DNA of 64,000 nt from Nisaea sp. (GCF_017640745.1 NZ_JAEPQA010000024.1:1-64000), one strand, 5' to 3'; shown: positions 9,556 through 18,281, counted from the stretch's first letter. The notes: a model not told the origin generated them from the letters alone. Numbers and translations are program-made.

Positions 9556-11450
9556 GGCGTCTGCTCTCCGGAATCGAGGAACGGTGCGAACGGACAGGAG
9601 ACATAGCGGAGGCGCGTTCCCTGCGGAACGAGATTGTCCGCACGGATACCCGTCGGCGCATTGCCGATGCCGGTGCCGAGTTCGATCCCCGCATTGTGCA
9701 GTCCGAGGAAGGAAATCATGTCGTCCTGGTCGACGCCGTCGCCGGAGACGCCGATGCCGCCGACGAGCGTGCTGCCTCGATAGATCGGCACGCTGCCGGG
9801 GAAGATCTGAAACCCGTTCGCCGCCCGGCTTTTCCCGGTTTCCGGCTGGACCGGAAGGTTGCTGCAATTCTGCTGGGTATCGGTCGCACTCAGTCCGAGC
9901 AGGAAGGAGCGGTGCTGTACGATGTTCCCGATCACGGTGTCGAGCTGGAGGCCGGTATTGAACGGGCTCCAGACACTAATCGGCTGGCTGAACGGTCCGT
10001 TCGACGTTCCGTCGATCCCGTCCGGGAAATACGGGCGGGAGAGGTTACCGCCGGAACGGTCGGCGAAGGCGGTCCCGTCGGCAAGCGCCGTCGGCCCGAT
10101 GAAAGCACGGGCGTTCAGAACGTAGGTTCCGAGATTGCCCTGGATCAGCTCGGTCCCGGCGGTGGTGCTGGAGAAGAAGGCGGCGGTGCGCGCCTTCTGC
10201 AGGGAGACGTCTGTGCCGAAGACCGGCCCGTCCGGCGTCCGCACGATCCCGAGAATGTCGCCATTGGTATCCACCACCGAGATGGTTACCTGGGCATGGC
10301 TGCCGAGCGGACGGCGGATCTGTGCGCGGGCGCGGAAGGCGATGGAGAGCGCATTGCGCAGAATGGTCTGGACCTCGACCGCCGTCAGCGCGTCGGCGGT
10401 TCCTTCTGTCCCCGCCTTCGGCGTGAAGCGCGGCTGGTTCGCACTGTTGACGAGGACATAGGCGTCGAGATTGCCGAAGACGCCGCTGGTATCGGGCCGG
10501 TACCCGCTCGCCGCTGCGCCGAACACCGTCCCGGCCCGGATCGTGCCGTCGAAATAGGTCGCGACCGGCGTCAAACCGCCGACCGAAGCGGAGAGACTGT
10601 CGAAGGACGGCGCGGCGCCCGGCGTCGAGCGAAGCGCCGCGGAACCCCGGTCCGTAAAGCGGAAGGTCTTGCCTTCGACCGTGATCCGGTCGCCCCGGAC
10701 ATTCGCCGGCGCCTCGAACCCGACCGACCCGGCGACGGCGATCAACTCGTCACTGTCGGAATCGACATCGCCGACATTCAGGTCGGCGCTGTAGGTGCCG
10801 TCGGAAATCACCCCGATGGCGCCGACCGGCTCGTTGTTCTTGTAGAGCGGCACGCCCCCCGGATCGGCGGAGAGCCCGAGCGGAGAGCGCTTCGGGCCAA
10901 TCGTCACCGCCGCGCTGTTGGTCGCGATGGAGAGATCGGAACAGGGAAGCTGGCTGAACTGCACACCGAAGAGCGGTCCGCTCGGAGCGAACCGTTCGCG
11001 GGGATTGAAATGCTCCTGGACGATCTGGCTCGCGGTCCGGGTGGTGAAGGCATTGCCGCGCGAGGAGAGATAGGCGCCGGTGATGGCCTTTGCGATAGCC
11101 GCAACCGGTCCCGGTACGTCCACCCCTTCGAGACCGCCCTTGTTCGGGTCGCCAGAGGTCACGACGATGCAGCCGGTGGGCACCCCGCCAAGAGACACGG
11201 TGCAGTCGGTGCCCGAGATACTGAACTGCCGGTTTGCACCGATCATGTTGTAGACGGCGAGCACGTTGCCGACCCGGTCCGTCACCGCGATCGACGCAGG
11301 CGCGCCGCGTGCCTGGGCTTCCTGGATCGCCTGAGCGAGCACTCGCTTCACCTCCGCGACCGTCAGGCTCTCCTGCGCCTTCGCGGAGAAGCCAGCGGCG
11401 AGGCATACCAGCAGAACGCCGATCCCCAGAGCTCGAAACACTCTCTTCAT
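9540..11450 (-). CDS. Exported double GlcG/HbpS-like (DUF336) heme-binding protein
   Basis: A 636-residue exported protein (signal peptide ending GFSAKA). The first half contains the GlcG/HbpS signature (a helix like LTVAEVKRVLAQAIQEA, then SIAVTDRVGNVLAVY and a SSRGNAFTTRTAS segment). A second copy follows from about residue 360 (LTAVEVQTILRNALSIAF, then VVDTNGDILGIV). Known relatives bind or degrade heme. Paired cysteines such as TDCTVSLGGVPTGC could form disulfides. The start is ATG 11450, followed by a positively charged n-region. It sits in mid-operon between the small exported protein and the barrel. A heme-handling or structural role in assembling the decaheme proteins is inference. 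Confidence 0.8.
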   Translation of the reverse strand: MKRVFRALGIGVLLVCLAAGFSAKAQESLTVAEVKRVLAQAIQEAQARGAPASIAVTDRVGNVLAVYNMIGANRQFSISGTDCTVSLGGVPTGCIVVTSGDPNKGGLEGVDVPGPVAAIAKAITGAYLSSRGNAFTTRTASQIVQEHFNPRERFAPSGPLFGVQFSQLPCSDLSIATNSAAVTIGPKRSPLGLSADPGGVPLYKNNEPVGAIGVISDGTYSADLNVGDVDSDSDELIAVAGSVGFEAPANVRGDRITVEGKTFRFTDRGSAALRSTPGAAPSFDSLSASVGGLTPVATYFDGTIRAGTVFGAAASGYRPDTSGVFGNLDAYVLVNSANQPRFTPKAGTEGTADALTAVEVQTILRNALSIAFRARAQIRRPLGSHAQVTISVVDTNGDILGIVRTPDGPVFGTDVSLQKARTAAFFSSTTAGTELIQGNLGTYVLNARAFIGPTALADGTAFADRSGGNLSRPYFPDGIDGTSNGPFSQPISVWSPFNTGLQLDTVIGNIVQHRSFLLGLSATDTQQNCSNLPVQPETGKSRAANGFQIFPGSVPIYRGSTLVGGIGVSGDGVDQDDMISFLGLHNAGIELGTGIGNAPTGIRADNLVPQGTRLRYVSCPFAPFLDSGEQTPCNGK

Positions 11451-11469
11451 CACCCCCCGCACTTCCCCG

Positions 11470-11916
11470 TCAATGCGTGCCTGGATTCACCAATTCGACC
11501 ACTCCGAACTTGAAGCTGGATGCGGTCTCGTAGGCGATGGTCACCCGGATCGGGAACAGCTCGCCTCTCAGGTCCTCTCCCCTGAAGACCTTTACCTTCA
11601 TCACGTTGCCGGCAACCGGAGAGTGATTGTCCACCAGACTGTCGAGCCGGCCGTCCCACGGGATCCAGTAGCCGAGATTGGTCCGCTGCAGGACGTCCCC
11701 GTCCCCGGTCCGGGCGCTCACGTAATTGGCGGTCGGCTGGTCGCCCCCGAGTGAGACTTCGATCTCCACCGAGACGCTCGCACTGTCGACATTCACCTGG
11801 GCCAGCCGTGCGCCGTCCTCGCTGAGGACAACCGGATCGGCAAAGGCGGTTCCGCAGGCCACGGCGAGAAGAGAAAACACGACCAGGCCGCCGCGATATA
11901 AGTGCCGGAAATTCAT
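11470..11916 (-). CDS. Small exported protein of unknown function in the cytochrome operon
   Basis: A 148-residue protein with a signal peptide (MNFRHLYRGG start, cleavage near AFA-DP). The mature part is beta-rich with no cysteine or heme site and contains a hydrophobic-strand pattern around SVEIEVSLGG and KVKVFRGEDL. Its ATG overlaps the TGA of the FHA-decaheme gene (ATGA), so translation is probably coupled, and the DUF336 gene starts 19 bp downstream. I do not recognise the family. An accessory or assembly subunit of the conduit is a guess from position. Confidence 0.78.
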   Translation of the reverse strand: MNFRHLYRGGLVVFSLLAVACGTAFADPVVLSEDGARLAQVNVDSASVSVEIEVSLGGDQPTANYVSARTGDGDVLQRTNLGYWIPWDGRLDSLVDNHSPVAGNVMKVKVFRGEDLRGELFPIRVTIAYETASSFKFGVVELVNPGTH

Positions 11917-13622
11917 TGCGCCGCAGTCTCCCTTGCCGGATGCATCGGCGGCATGCCGTCCAGATGGAAAGCATGACAGGTTACGCAGGGGCTGGGTACC
12001 CGGTCCGAGACGGTCTCCCCGCCGTGACAGTCGCGGCAGACGGCGATCTTCGGCAGCAGCACATCGGAACTCTCGACGGACTCCGCCGCCGCGTGGCAAT
12101 CGGCGCAGACAACATCCTCATGTGCGCCGTGATCGAAACGTGCCTTCGGATGCCAGACCGCCGCGACCTTCACCGGCGCGACGGAAAGCTCCTGCGGCGC
12201 ACCTTCCGTGTTCGTGAGCACATGACAGCTCCCGCACTGGCTCTTGGAGAACAGATAGCGCGCCGCCCAGTCCGCCTTCTGCCGGGCCCAGGCCAGCGCC
12301 TCGGGCCGCTCTTCCGCCGTCAGCGGCGTGCCCGGACGCCGCCGCACCACGGCCGGCGCCTCCGGCTCCTGCACGCCGCCGTCAAGCGCGCGGGCGGCAT
12401 AGAATTCCTGCACCTCGCGATAAACCAGCTCCGGCTTGCCATGGGAGACGGTGCGCTTCGGCGCATCCTGATCGAAGGTCAGCTTGTGGCACCCGCCGCA
12501 ATTGTCCTCCATGACCAACGGCTTCATGAGTGCGCCGCCGGCTTCCGGCACGTGGCAGCTGGCGCATTCGAGCTGTGTGTTCTGGCCCGTCTCCGGATCC
12601 TTCATCTTCTTCGGGTCGAGGTGGGTCTTGTGCGGGAAGCGCAGGTTCGAAACTTCCTTCGGGGTGTCGTCCAAGCTGATGCGCGCCTGTTTCCCGGCCC
12701 CCGGATCGGTCCAGACGGTCGCCCGGAACTGGGGATGCGCCGTGCCGAAGTCGCCTGCGTTCAGAAGCGCCGTCTGCGGCCACGCCTTGTCGAGACTCTC
12801 GTGACAGGAAGAGCAAAGCCGCTGGCGCTCGGAGCGGATCGGCTCCGGCCCATTATGCTCCGTGTGACAGGTTGCGCAGCGGGTCTCCGTGATGCCGGTC
12901 GCGACAGAGGCGTCCAGCGTCGCATGCGCATGCTGTGCGGTGTGGCAGGAGGCGCAGGCCGCGTCTTCGACCTGGATGAAAGGCTTGGTGTGGCAAGCGC
13001 TGCAATTGTCCGCGAAAAACTTGTGCGAGTTCATCATCTCGCCGGGATTCCAACTGATGTCGAACCCCATCTCATGCCCCTTCGCCATCGCGGCACCCGC
13101 GGCGGCGGCATCCACCGGCGCGTCCTTCTCCGGCGCAAGGAAGGGCCAGATCACCGGTACGGCGAGGAACATAGCAAGGATGAGCAGCGAGAGAACCCAC
13201 GCGGTCCCGCGCTTGCTAATGCCCGATTCGGCGACCGAGAGGCAGGACCGGCGGCGGAGTTCCTCGAGATCGTCGCCAAGCGGCTGCGTCAGTTCCAGCG
13301 TCACCCCGAGATCGAAACCGTCCGGCTTTTTCTCGACGACGATCTCGTAGGGACCGGCGCCGAGCGTGTCCCCGGACTTGAGCAACGCCGTCCGGGTCAC
13401 TGCGCCGTTCACGCGCAGGTCGACGCTCCCGACAGCCTCGACGAATAACCCGTCATTGTTCAGGTGGATGACACCGAGATGGAGCGGCACACGGGGATCC
13501 GGCAGAAAGATCTCGTTGTCGCTGCCCCGCCCGATGCGCAGGACTTCCGCGGAGACGAGCTCTTCCCTCCGGCCGATCCCGCCCTTGGCCCGTCGTGTCA
13601 GTGTGGTGATCCGCGCGTCCAT
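11913..13622 (-). CDS. FHA domain - transmembrane - decaheme cytochrome c fusion
   Basis: A 569-residue protein with three parts. Residues about 20-100 form a forkhead-associated domain (core RIGRGSDNEIFLPDP, then HLGVIHL and VNG turns). A single membrane helix lies at about 141-161. The periplasmic part carries ten CXXCH sites, with first cysteines at about 207, 223, 249, 270, 353, 375, 463, 506, 529 and 546. FHA domains bind phosphothreonine or mediate protein contacts, and here the domain must face the cytoplasm. The gene starts 7 bp after the cytochrome b gene and overlaps the next by four bases. I infer an inner-membrane-anchored periplasmic electron bridge that may be controlled by phosphorylation. 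Confidence 0.88.
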   Translation of the reverse strand: MDARITTLTRRAKGGIGRREELVSAEVLRIGRGSDNEIFLPDPRVPLHLGVIHLNNDGLFVEAVGSVDLRVNGAVTRTALLKSGDTLGAGPYEIVVEKKPDGFDLGVTLELTQPLGDDLEELRRRSCLSVAESGISKRGTAWVLSLLILAMFLAVPVIWPFLAPEKDAPVDAAAAGAAMAKGHEMGFDISWNPGEMMNSHKFFADNCSACHTKPFIQVEDAACASCHTAQHAHATLDASVATGITETRCATCHTEHNGPEPIRSERQRLCSSCHESLDKAWPQTALLNAGDFGTAHPQFRATVWTDPGAGKQARISLDDTPKEVSNLRFPHKTHLDPKKMKDPETGQNTQLECASCHVPEAGGALMKPLVMEDNCGGCHKLTFDQDAPKRTVSHGKPELVYREVQEFYAARALDGGVQEPEAPAVVRRRPGTPLTAEERPEALAWARQKADWAARYLFSKSQCGSCHVLTNTEGAPQELSVAPVKVAAVWHPKARFDHGAHEDVVCADCHAAAESVESSDVLLPKIAVCRDCHGGETVSDRVPSPCVTCHAFHLDGMPPMHPARETAAQ

Positions 13623-13629
13623 GATCCGG

Positions 13630-14457
13630 TCACCAGTAGTAGAAGACGGAAATGATATGCGCGGTCAGCGCGGCGAGCAGCGCGAAAGACAGCGGCACAT
13701 GCAGATGCAGCCAGATGTCCATCAGCGCCTTCAGCTGGATATCGCGCCGGACGGTCGCGAGCAGCGAGCATTTCTTGCCGATCAGCGTCAGCAGCTTGCG
13801 CACCGACGGTCCATGCTCCGGGCCGACATTGGTGCTCACGCGGCGCAGCTCCTCGAACGCCTCGGCAGCCGCGCATTTGCGATCCCTGCCGGAAAGCTGC
13901 CTCCAGCAAGAGCCTCCGATCCGGGTCTCGTTGCTGGACTTCAACACCAGCGACGCGATCTCGTCCGGCAGATTGGCCGAGACCTGACGGCATTCCCGGT
14001 CGATATCGCCGATCTGGCTGAGAAACTCGTCAAGCGACAGGCCCCGCCGGTTCTCGGTCATCATCCGCGGATAACGGGCATAGGCGTAGATCCCGAAAGC
14101 GCCGCTCGCGATCACCAGCATCATCAGCACGTAGGCCAGCGTGTGCACGTTCCAGCCGAGTTGAAATCCGGTATGCAGGGTCGCAACCACGATCAGGCTG
14201 AGCCCGAGATAGACATGAGCGGAGAGCCAGGAACGCAGACGGAAGGCGCCGCCGTAGCGCCGCTTGCGGATGCCGAACCACATCAGCCAGACGATCAGCA
14301 CGGCCCCGATCGTCCCGAGACCGTAGCCGAGCCAGGTCCCGCCGCTCTGCACGTCGAGCGGATCGTAGATCGCATAGGCGACGGCCGAGAGGATGCAGAG
14401 CGCGCTCGCCCATTTCAGGAATTTGAAATTGCTGTGAACCAGGAACCCCTCGTGCAT
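13630..14457 (-). CDS. Membrane cytochrome b-like protein (candidate diheme quinone/electron transfer subunit)
   Basis: A 275-residue membrane protein with about five hydrophobic helices: residues 13-31, 42-62, 77-98, 105-125 and 250-272. Histidines inside helices at about 81 and 95 (SAHVYLG, TLHTGF) and at 251/253 and 267 (WLHLHVP, LTAHII) are spaced as bis-histidine ligands for two b hemes. A soluble loop of about 115 residues separates helices four and five and contains two cysteines (GGSCWRQ, KKCSLL). ATG 14457 has GGAGG five bases ahead and lies 2 bp after the stop of the oxidoreductase gene. It most likely carries electrons between the ferredoxin module and the periplasmic decaheme protein. 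Confidence 0.8.
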   Translation of the reverse strand: MHEGFLVHSNFKFLKWASALCILSAVAYAIYDPLDVQSGGTWLGYGLGTIGAVLIVWLMWFGIRKRRYGGAFRLRSWLSAHVYLGLSLIVVATLHTGFQLGWNVHTLAYVLMMLVIASGAFGIYAYARYPRMMTENRRGLSLDEFLSQIGDIDRECRQVSANLPDEIASLVLKSSNETRIGGSCWRQLSGRDRKCAAAEAFEELRRVSTNVGPEHGPSVRKLLTLIGKKCSLLATVRRDIQLKALMDIWLHLHVPLSFALLAALTAHIISVFYYW

Positions 14458-14459
14458 CC

Positions 14460-16853
14460 CTACCTCCCGAACCGTGCGAGGTTGGTGATGGAGAGAAACT
14501 CCTCGGGTCTGACGCGGATCGCGGCCCCCGTCGGGCAGGCGCTGACGCAGGACGCGCCACCGGTGATGTCCTTGCACATGTCGCATTTCACTGCGGACTC
14601 ACGGGCGCCGTCCGGCTTCACCACCGGGCGCTTGTCCTCGCCCGGTCCCGGACCGCTTCCGAACAGCAACCACGAGAGCAGCCCCGGCTTCTTGGGGCGC
14701 GGATAGGCCATCTGGATCACGTTATAGGGGCAGTCGCGGGCGCAATTGCCGCAGCCGATGCACTTGTCGTCGATGAAGACCTCGCCGTCCGGCGCGCGGT
14801 GGATCGCGTCGGCCGGACAGTCCGCCATGCAATGTGGATGCTCGCAATGCCGGCAGGAGGTCGGGACATGCAGCGTGCCGAAGGTCGGGCCGGCCTCGCG
14901 GTTGAGGCGCGAGACACCGCCATGGGTCTCCGCGCAGGCCTTCTCGCAATTGTCGCAGCGCACGCAGAGGCTCTCGTCGATCAGCAGGATGTCGGTCGCC
15001 TCGCCGACGCCCTGATTGACCAGGAAGTCGATGATATCGCCGGACTCGGGCCGGGTTTCCGTCTGCACGTTCTCGACCAGCCGGTCCTGGAAGCGGGATT
15101 CGATCTCCCGCCGCAGATCCGGCTCGCGGTCCAGCAGGCTCCGGAAGGCCGCGGCATTGATCCTGATTGCCTCGGAGGCGACCGTCGCCTTCACGGTGGC
15201 CGAGCGCGGCGTGTTCCCGAGCAACGCCATCTCGCCGATATAGTTTCCGGCAGGAATGTAGGAGAGCACGATATCGCGGCCGGCGATGCGCCGGGAAACG
15301 GTCATCGAGCCGGTGCGGATCAGATAGACGTCGTTACTCGTCTCGCCTTCGGTGATCACGGTGTCGCCCGCTGAGAAACTCTCGATCTCGGCGGTCTCGA
15401 CAACCTCCCGCAGCATCTCCGGATCGATGTTCGGCGCCAGATGCATCTGGATCTGGCGCGAGATCGCGGCCTGGTCGAGGACCCGGCGCGCCGCCGGGAC
15501 CGAGTTGATCAGGCGCAGCATGGCGCGGCGCGGCGTCTCGACCAGGAAGCACTGCTCGCGGGCGACGATCGTCGCCGTCCGGCGACGGCCCGCGATCAGG
15601 CCCATCTCTCCGAAGAACGAGCCCGCACCGAGGGTGACGACCTCGCTCGGATCCAGCGGATTGATCTGCACATCGACGGCGCCGTTCACGATGGAATAGA
15701 CGCTGTTGGTGTAGTCGTTCCGCTCGAAGATCACGTCGCCCGGCTGCTTCAGATGCACCGTACTGTCGATCATGAATTCGCGGAGCTGCAGCATCGTCAT
15801 GGAGGAGAGAAGCGGCACGTTCGACTGGATCGCGCCCAGGACGTCCTCGACCTTCACATTGCCGAGGACCCTGAACTTGTTCTCGAGGAGCGGCTCGTCG
15901 GCGGGCTTCACCTCGTTGCCCATGATCGTCTCGACGACCTCGTACCCCTGGTTCATCGCCAGCTTGATCAGCGGATAGCCTGCCAGCGCGCCGATGACAT
16001 AGAGGCCGGGGACGGAGGATTCATAAGTCTGGGAGAGCTCGGGCAGCGCGCCCGGATCGTCGCTCGCGAAACTGATACCGCATGCTTCGACGAATTTACG
16101 CGGCGGGTTCGCACCGAGACGGGCGATGACCCGGTCGCAGGCCACCACACTTTCACCTTCCGGCACTTTCAGCGTGATCCGGCCCGGCTCGACGCTGAGC
16201 GGTGCGGCATCGTAGAAGCATTCGATCCTGCCGCTTTCGATCGCTTCCGTGATCAGCGACAGGTTGCCCGGCTTGGCGCGCGCGAACTCGCCGCGCCGGT
16301 TGACGATCACCACATTGTTCTGGGCCGCGAGCCCGATGGCGTTCTCGATCGCCGCATCGCCTGCACCGACCACGACAATCGTTTCGTCCTCGTATTCCAG
16401 CGGATCGTCGAGCTGATACTGCACACGCTCCCATTCAGCTCCCGGAACCCCGAGCTTGCGGAGGTTCCCCTGCAATCCGATGGACAGCACGACATGTCCG
16501 GCGGAGACGGTATCTCCATTTGCCAGCGTGACCGTGAAATCGCCCTTCTGGCCGCTGATCCCGGTGACCTCCGCCTTGTACCGGATATTTACCCCGAGGT
16601 TTTCCAGCTCCCGGTCCCAGGTGCCGAGAATGTCCTCGCGAACGCCAGCCTCGAAACTCATGTCGCTTCGCAGCGGCATGATGTCGGGCGTCGCCATGAC
16701 GAATTTCTTTTTCTGGTATTTGAAAATGGTGTCGGCGGCGTGGTCCGTGCGCTCCAGCAGCAGATGCGGAATGCCTCGTTCGGCCGCACGTCCGGCAGCG
16801 CTGAGCCCAGCGGGACCAGATCCGACGATCACAATTTCAAAGCGATCAATCAC
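14460..16853 (-). CDS. FAD/NAD(P) oxidoreductase fused to two cNMP-binding domains and a four-cluster ferredoxin
   Basis: A 797-residue cytoplasmic protein. Residues 1-315 form a thioredoxin-reductase-like flavoprotein (FAD motif GSGPAG near 11, pyridine-nucleotide motif GAGDAAIE near 163), but with no redox CXXC, which points to a ferredoxin reductase-like role. Two cyclic-nucleotide domains follow (about 340-455 and 475-595), both keeping the phosphate cassette (FFGEMGLI..RRRTA and YIGEMALL..PRSA). Residues 625-790 carry four cysteine groups (CVRCDNCEKAC, CRHCEHPHCMADC, CIGCGNCARDC, CDMCKD..CVSAC), enough for four [4Fe-4S] clusters in the NrfC/HybA style. The start is GTG 16853. It is the first gene of the operon and probably the electron entry point, gated by cAMP or cGMP. 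Confidence 0.9.
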   Translation of the reverse strand: MIDRFEIVIVGSGPAGLSAAGRAAERGIPHLLLERTDHAADTIFKYQKKKFVMATPDIMPLRSDMSFEAGVREDILGTWDRELENLGVNIRYKAEVTGISGQKGDFTVTLANGDTVSAGHVVLSIGLQGNLRKLGVPGAEWERVQYQLDDPLEYEDETIVVVGAGDAAIENAIGLAAQNNVVIVNRRGEFARAKPGNLSLITEAIESGRIECFYDAAPLSVEPGRITLKVPEGESVVACDRVIARLGANPPRKFVEACGISFASDDPGALPELSQTYESSVPGLYVIGALAGYPLIKLAMNQGYEVVETIMGNEVKPADEPLLENKFRVLGNVKVEDVLGAIQSNVPLLSSMTMLQLREFMIDSTVHLKQPGDVIFERNDYTNSVYSIVNGAVDVQINPLDPSEVVTLGAGSFFGEMGLIAGRRRTATIVAREQCFLVETPRRAMLRLINSVPAARRVLDQAAISRQIQMHLAPNIDPEMLREVVETAEIESFSAGDTVITEGETSNDVYLIRTGSMTVSRRIAGRDIVLSYIPAGNYIGEMALLGNTPRSATVKATVASEAIRINAAAFRSLLDREPDLRREIESRFQDRLVENVQTETRPESGDIIDFLVNQGVGEATDILLIDESLCVRCDNCEKACAETHGGVSRLNREAGPTFGTLHVPTSCRHCEHPHCMADCPADAIHRAPDGEVFIDDKCIGCGNCARDCPYNVIQMAYPRPKKPGLLSWLLFGSGPGPGEDKRPVVKPDGARESAVKCDMCKDITGGASCVSACPTGAAIRVRPEEFLSITNLARFGR

Positions 16854-16925
16854 GGCTCACCGCTAGACCCCAGATATATCTCTCAAGTTTATTCGGACTA
16901 TTGATTGCCCTTTAACGACAAGACG

Positions 16926-16954
16926 ACGATATGCGTTAACTCACATGCTGTCAA
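16926..16954 (-). promoter_or_regulatory. Candidate promoter of the eight-gene electron-transfer operon
   Basis: On the minus strand a perfect -35 TTGACA (16949-16954) is separated by exactly 17 bp from TATCGT (16926-16931), a four-of-six match to the -10 consensus. It would place the transcript start about 65-70 bases before the GTG at 16853. No other good promoter was noticed between the later genes of the operon, whose gaps are small. Confidence 0.55.
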
Positions 16955-17018
16955 AATTGAGGTTCTTGAAATCACATGAAAATTTGACGTTCTTGCACCT
17001 CGTCCGGATGTATTTCGG

Positions 17019-17816
17019 TCAAAGGCCCGCAATCCAGGCGACCCAGCCCGCCAACGCAAGGAAGGGACCGAAGGAAATTCGGGCATTGCGCGCAATAGAT
17101 CCGCGCGCGATTCCTGCGCCGGCAAGCACCGCAAGCGCCCCGCCGGAGGCCATCAGGATCATCAGGGGCAGGGCGCCGACGCCGATCCAGGCACCAAGCC
17201 CGGCAATCAGTTTCACGTCGCCCAATCCGAGCCCGTCGGTTCCCCGGCAACGCTGGTAAGCGACTCCGACCAGCCAGGCGCCGCCGCCGCCGAGCACTGC
17301 TCCGGCGGCACTTTCGACCGGAGATACCGGCCCCGCCACGAACGAGAATCCCAGCCCGGCGACCAGCAAAGGCAGAGTGACAGCGTCCGGGAGCCGACCG
17401 GTGCGCAGATCGTGAAAGCCGAGAAAGACGAGCGCGAGCCCGAATGCGATACCGGCAGCGACGCGGGGAGAGAACGTCCAACCCGCCTCGATCAGTGCGG
17501 ATGCGACAATTATGGCAGCCATCACCTCCATCAACGGGAACAATGGATCGATCTTGTTCCCGCATGTCGCGCAGCGCCCCCGCAATGCAATGTATCCGAG
17601 CAAGGGCACCAGCGCGAAAACCGGAACCGGATCGCCGCACTCTGCGCAATGCGACCGTCTGGCGCCGAAAACGGGGACATGGCGGGCACTGCGCGAGACG
17701 CAAGTAGCCAGAAAACTGCCGATTGCCAGCGCTGCCGCCAGCAAAATCGCACCATGAATGAAGCGGTCTTCAGCCAAAAAAACCAGTCTCCCGATGCCCG
17801 TGCTCTTGTCACCCAC
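17019..17816 (-). CDS. gspO: Prepilin peptidase / N-methyltransferase of the type II secretion system
   Basis: A 265-residue polytopic membrane protein of the GspO/PilD family, which cleaves and N-methylates pseudopilins. The cytoplasmic zinc site is present (CAEC and CATC), and the two aspartate motifs are seen as FHDLRTGRLPD and GLGDVKL, the active site of these aspartic peptidases. About eight hydrophobic helices are visible. The start (GTG 17816) has no clear ribosome site, so it may begin slightly later. It lies apart from the main gsp operon (19647-30855) but on the same strand, directly upstream of the electron-transfer operon, and would process the GspG, I, J and K pseudopilins. Confidence 0.9.
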   Translation of the reverse strand: MGDKSTGIGRLVFLAEDRFIHGAILLAAALAIGSFLATCVSRSARHVPVFGARRSHCAECGDPVPVFALVPLLGYIALRGRCATCGNKIDPLFPLMEVMAAIIVASALIEAGWTFSPRVAAGIAFGLALVFLGFHDLRTGRLPDAVTLPLLVAGLGFSFVAGPVSPVESAAGAVLGGGGAWLVGVAYQRCRGTDGLGLGDVKLIAGLGAWIGVGALPLMILMASGGALAVLAGAGIARGSIARNARISFGPFLALAGWVAWIAGL

Positions 17817-17858
17817 GAGTTTAAGGTGTGAAACTCCCCGTAACGAACGGGGCGGATT

Positions 17859-18212
17859 ATGTCGAGAAACGATACGCTAGCACTTCTGCTCGCGAGTGCC
17901 GCGGCCTGCTCCGTCTTTGTCGGCGCCGGGACCTGGATTGCGGGTTTGCCACGGGATGTCGCACGGCCAACGGCGGGATCCGGGCCGTCTTTACCTGACG
18001 CACAGATCGAGAACCTTCTTGTTCATCTGCAGAAAGATCCGCGCGACGTCGAAGCCTTGAAGCGGCTCGGTGCACTCTACGCCGAAACCGGCCAACTGAA
18101 GGAAGCCGTGTCGGCCTACGTCTCTGCCTCCATCGAAAACCCCGGCGATGCCGAAACTAAACGTGCCGTGATGGAGCTGCAGGCCCGGGCGCAGCAAAAA
18201 GGAAAACATTAG
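17859..18212 (+). CDS. Small anchored TPR protein
   Basis: A 117-residue protein with one N-terminal membrane or signal segment (LALLLASAAACSVFVGAG) and a short TPR region (NLLVHLQKDPRDVEALKRLG, then LYAETGQLKEAVSAYVSA), as found in the C-terminal part of cytochrome c biogenesis protein CcmI/CycH. It is divergent from gspO and 69 bp upstream of the cytochrome c554-like gene. A chaperone-like part in maturing that cytochrome is a reasonable guess but not shown. Confidence 0.75.
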   Translation: MSRNDTLALLLASAAACSVFVGAGTWIAGLPRDVARPTAGSGPSLPDAQIENLLVHLQKDPRDVEALKRLGALYAETGQLKEAVSAYVSASIENPGDAETKRAVMELQARAQQKGKH

Positions 18213-18281
18213 GCGCTATCATCGGCCGAAAAGAGCCGAGCGGCGAAACGAGAACAACGGATGGGGAGCTCCGGAGGGACT

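Noticed and set aside
9556-9867. 104-residue N-terminal extension of the outer-membrane barrel protein
   Set aside because: It overlaps the DUF336 gene in another frame and is arginine-rich. The signal peptide begins at 9555.
3259-16853. Assignment as a classical MtrCAB or PioAB system
   Set aside because: The barrel lacks the MtrB-type N-terminal CXXC, the decaheme proteins have different extra domains (FHA, propeller), and the oxidoreductase and DUF336 genes have no counterpart there.
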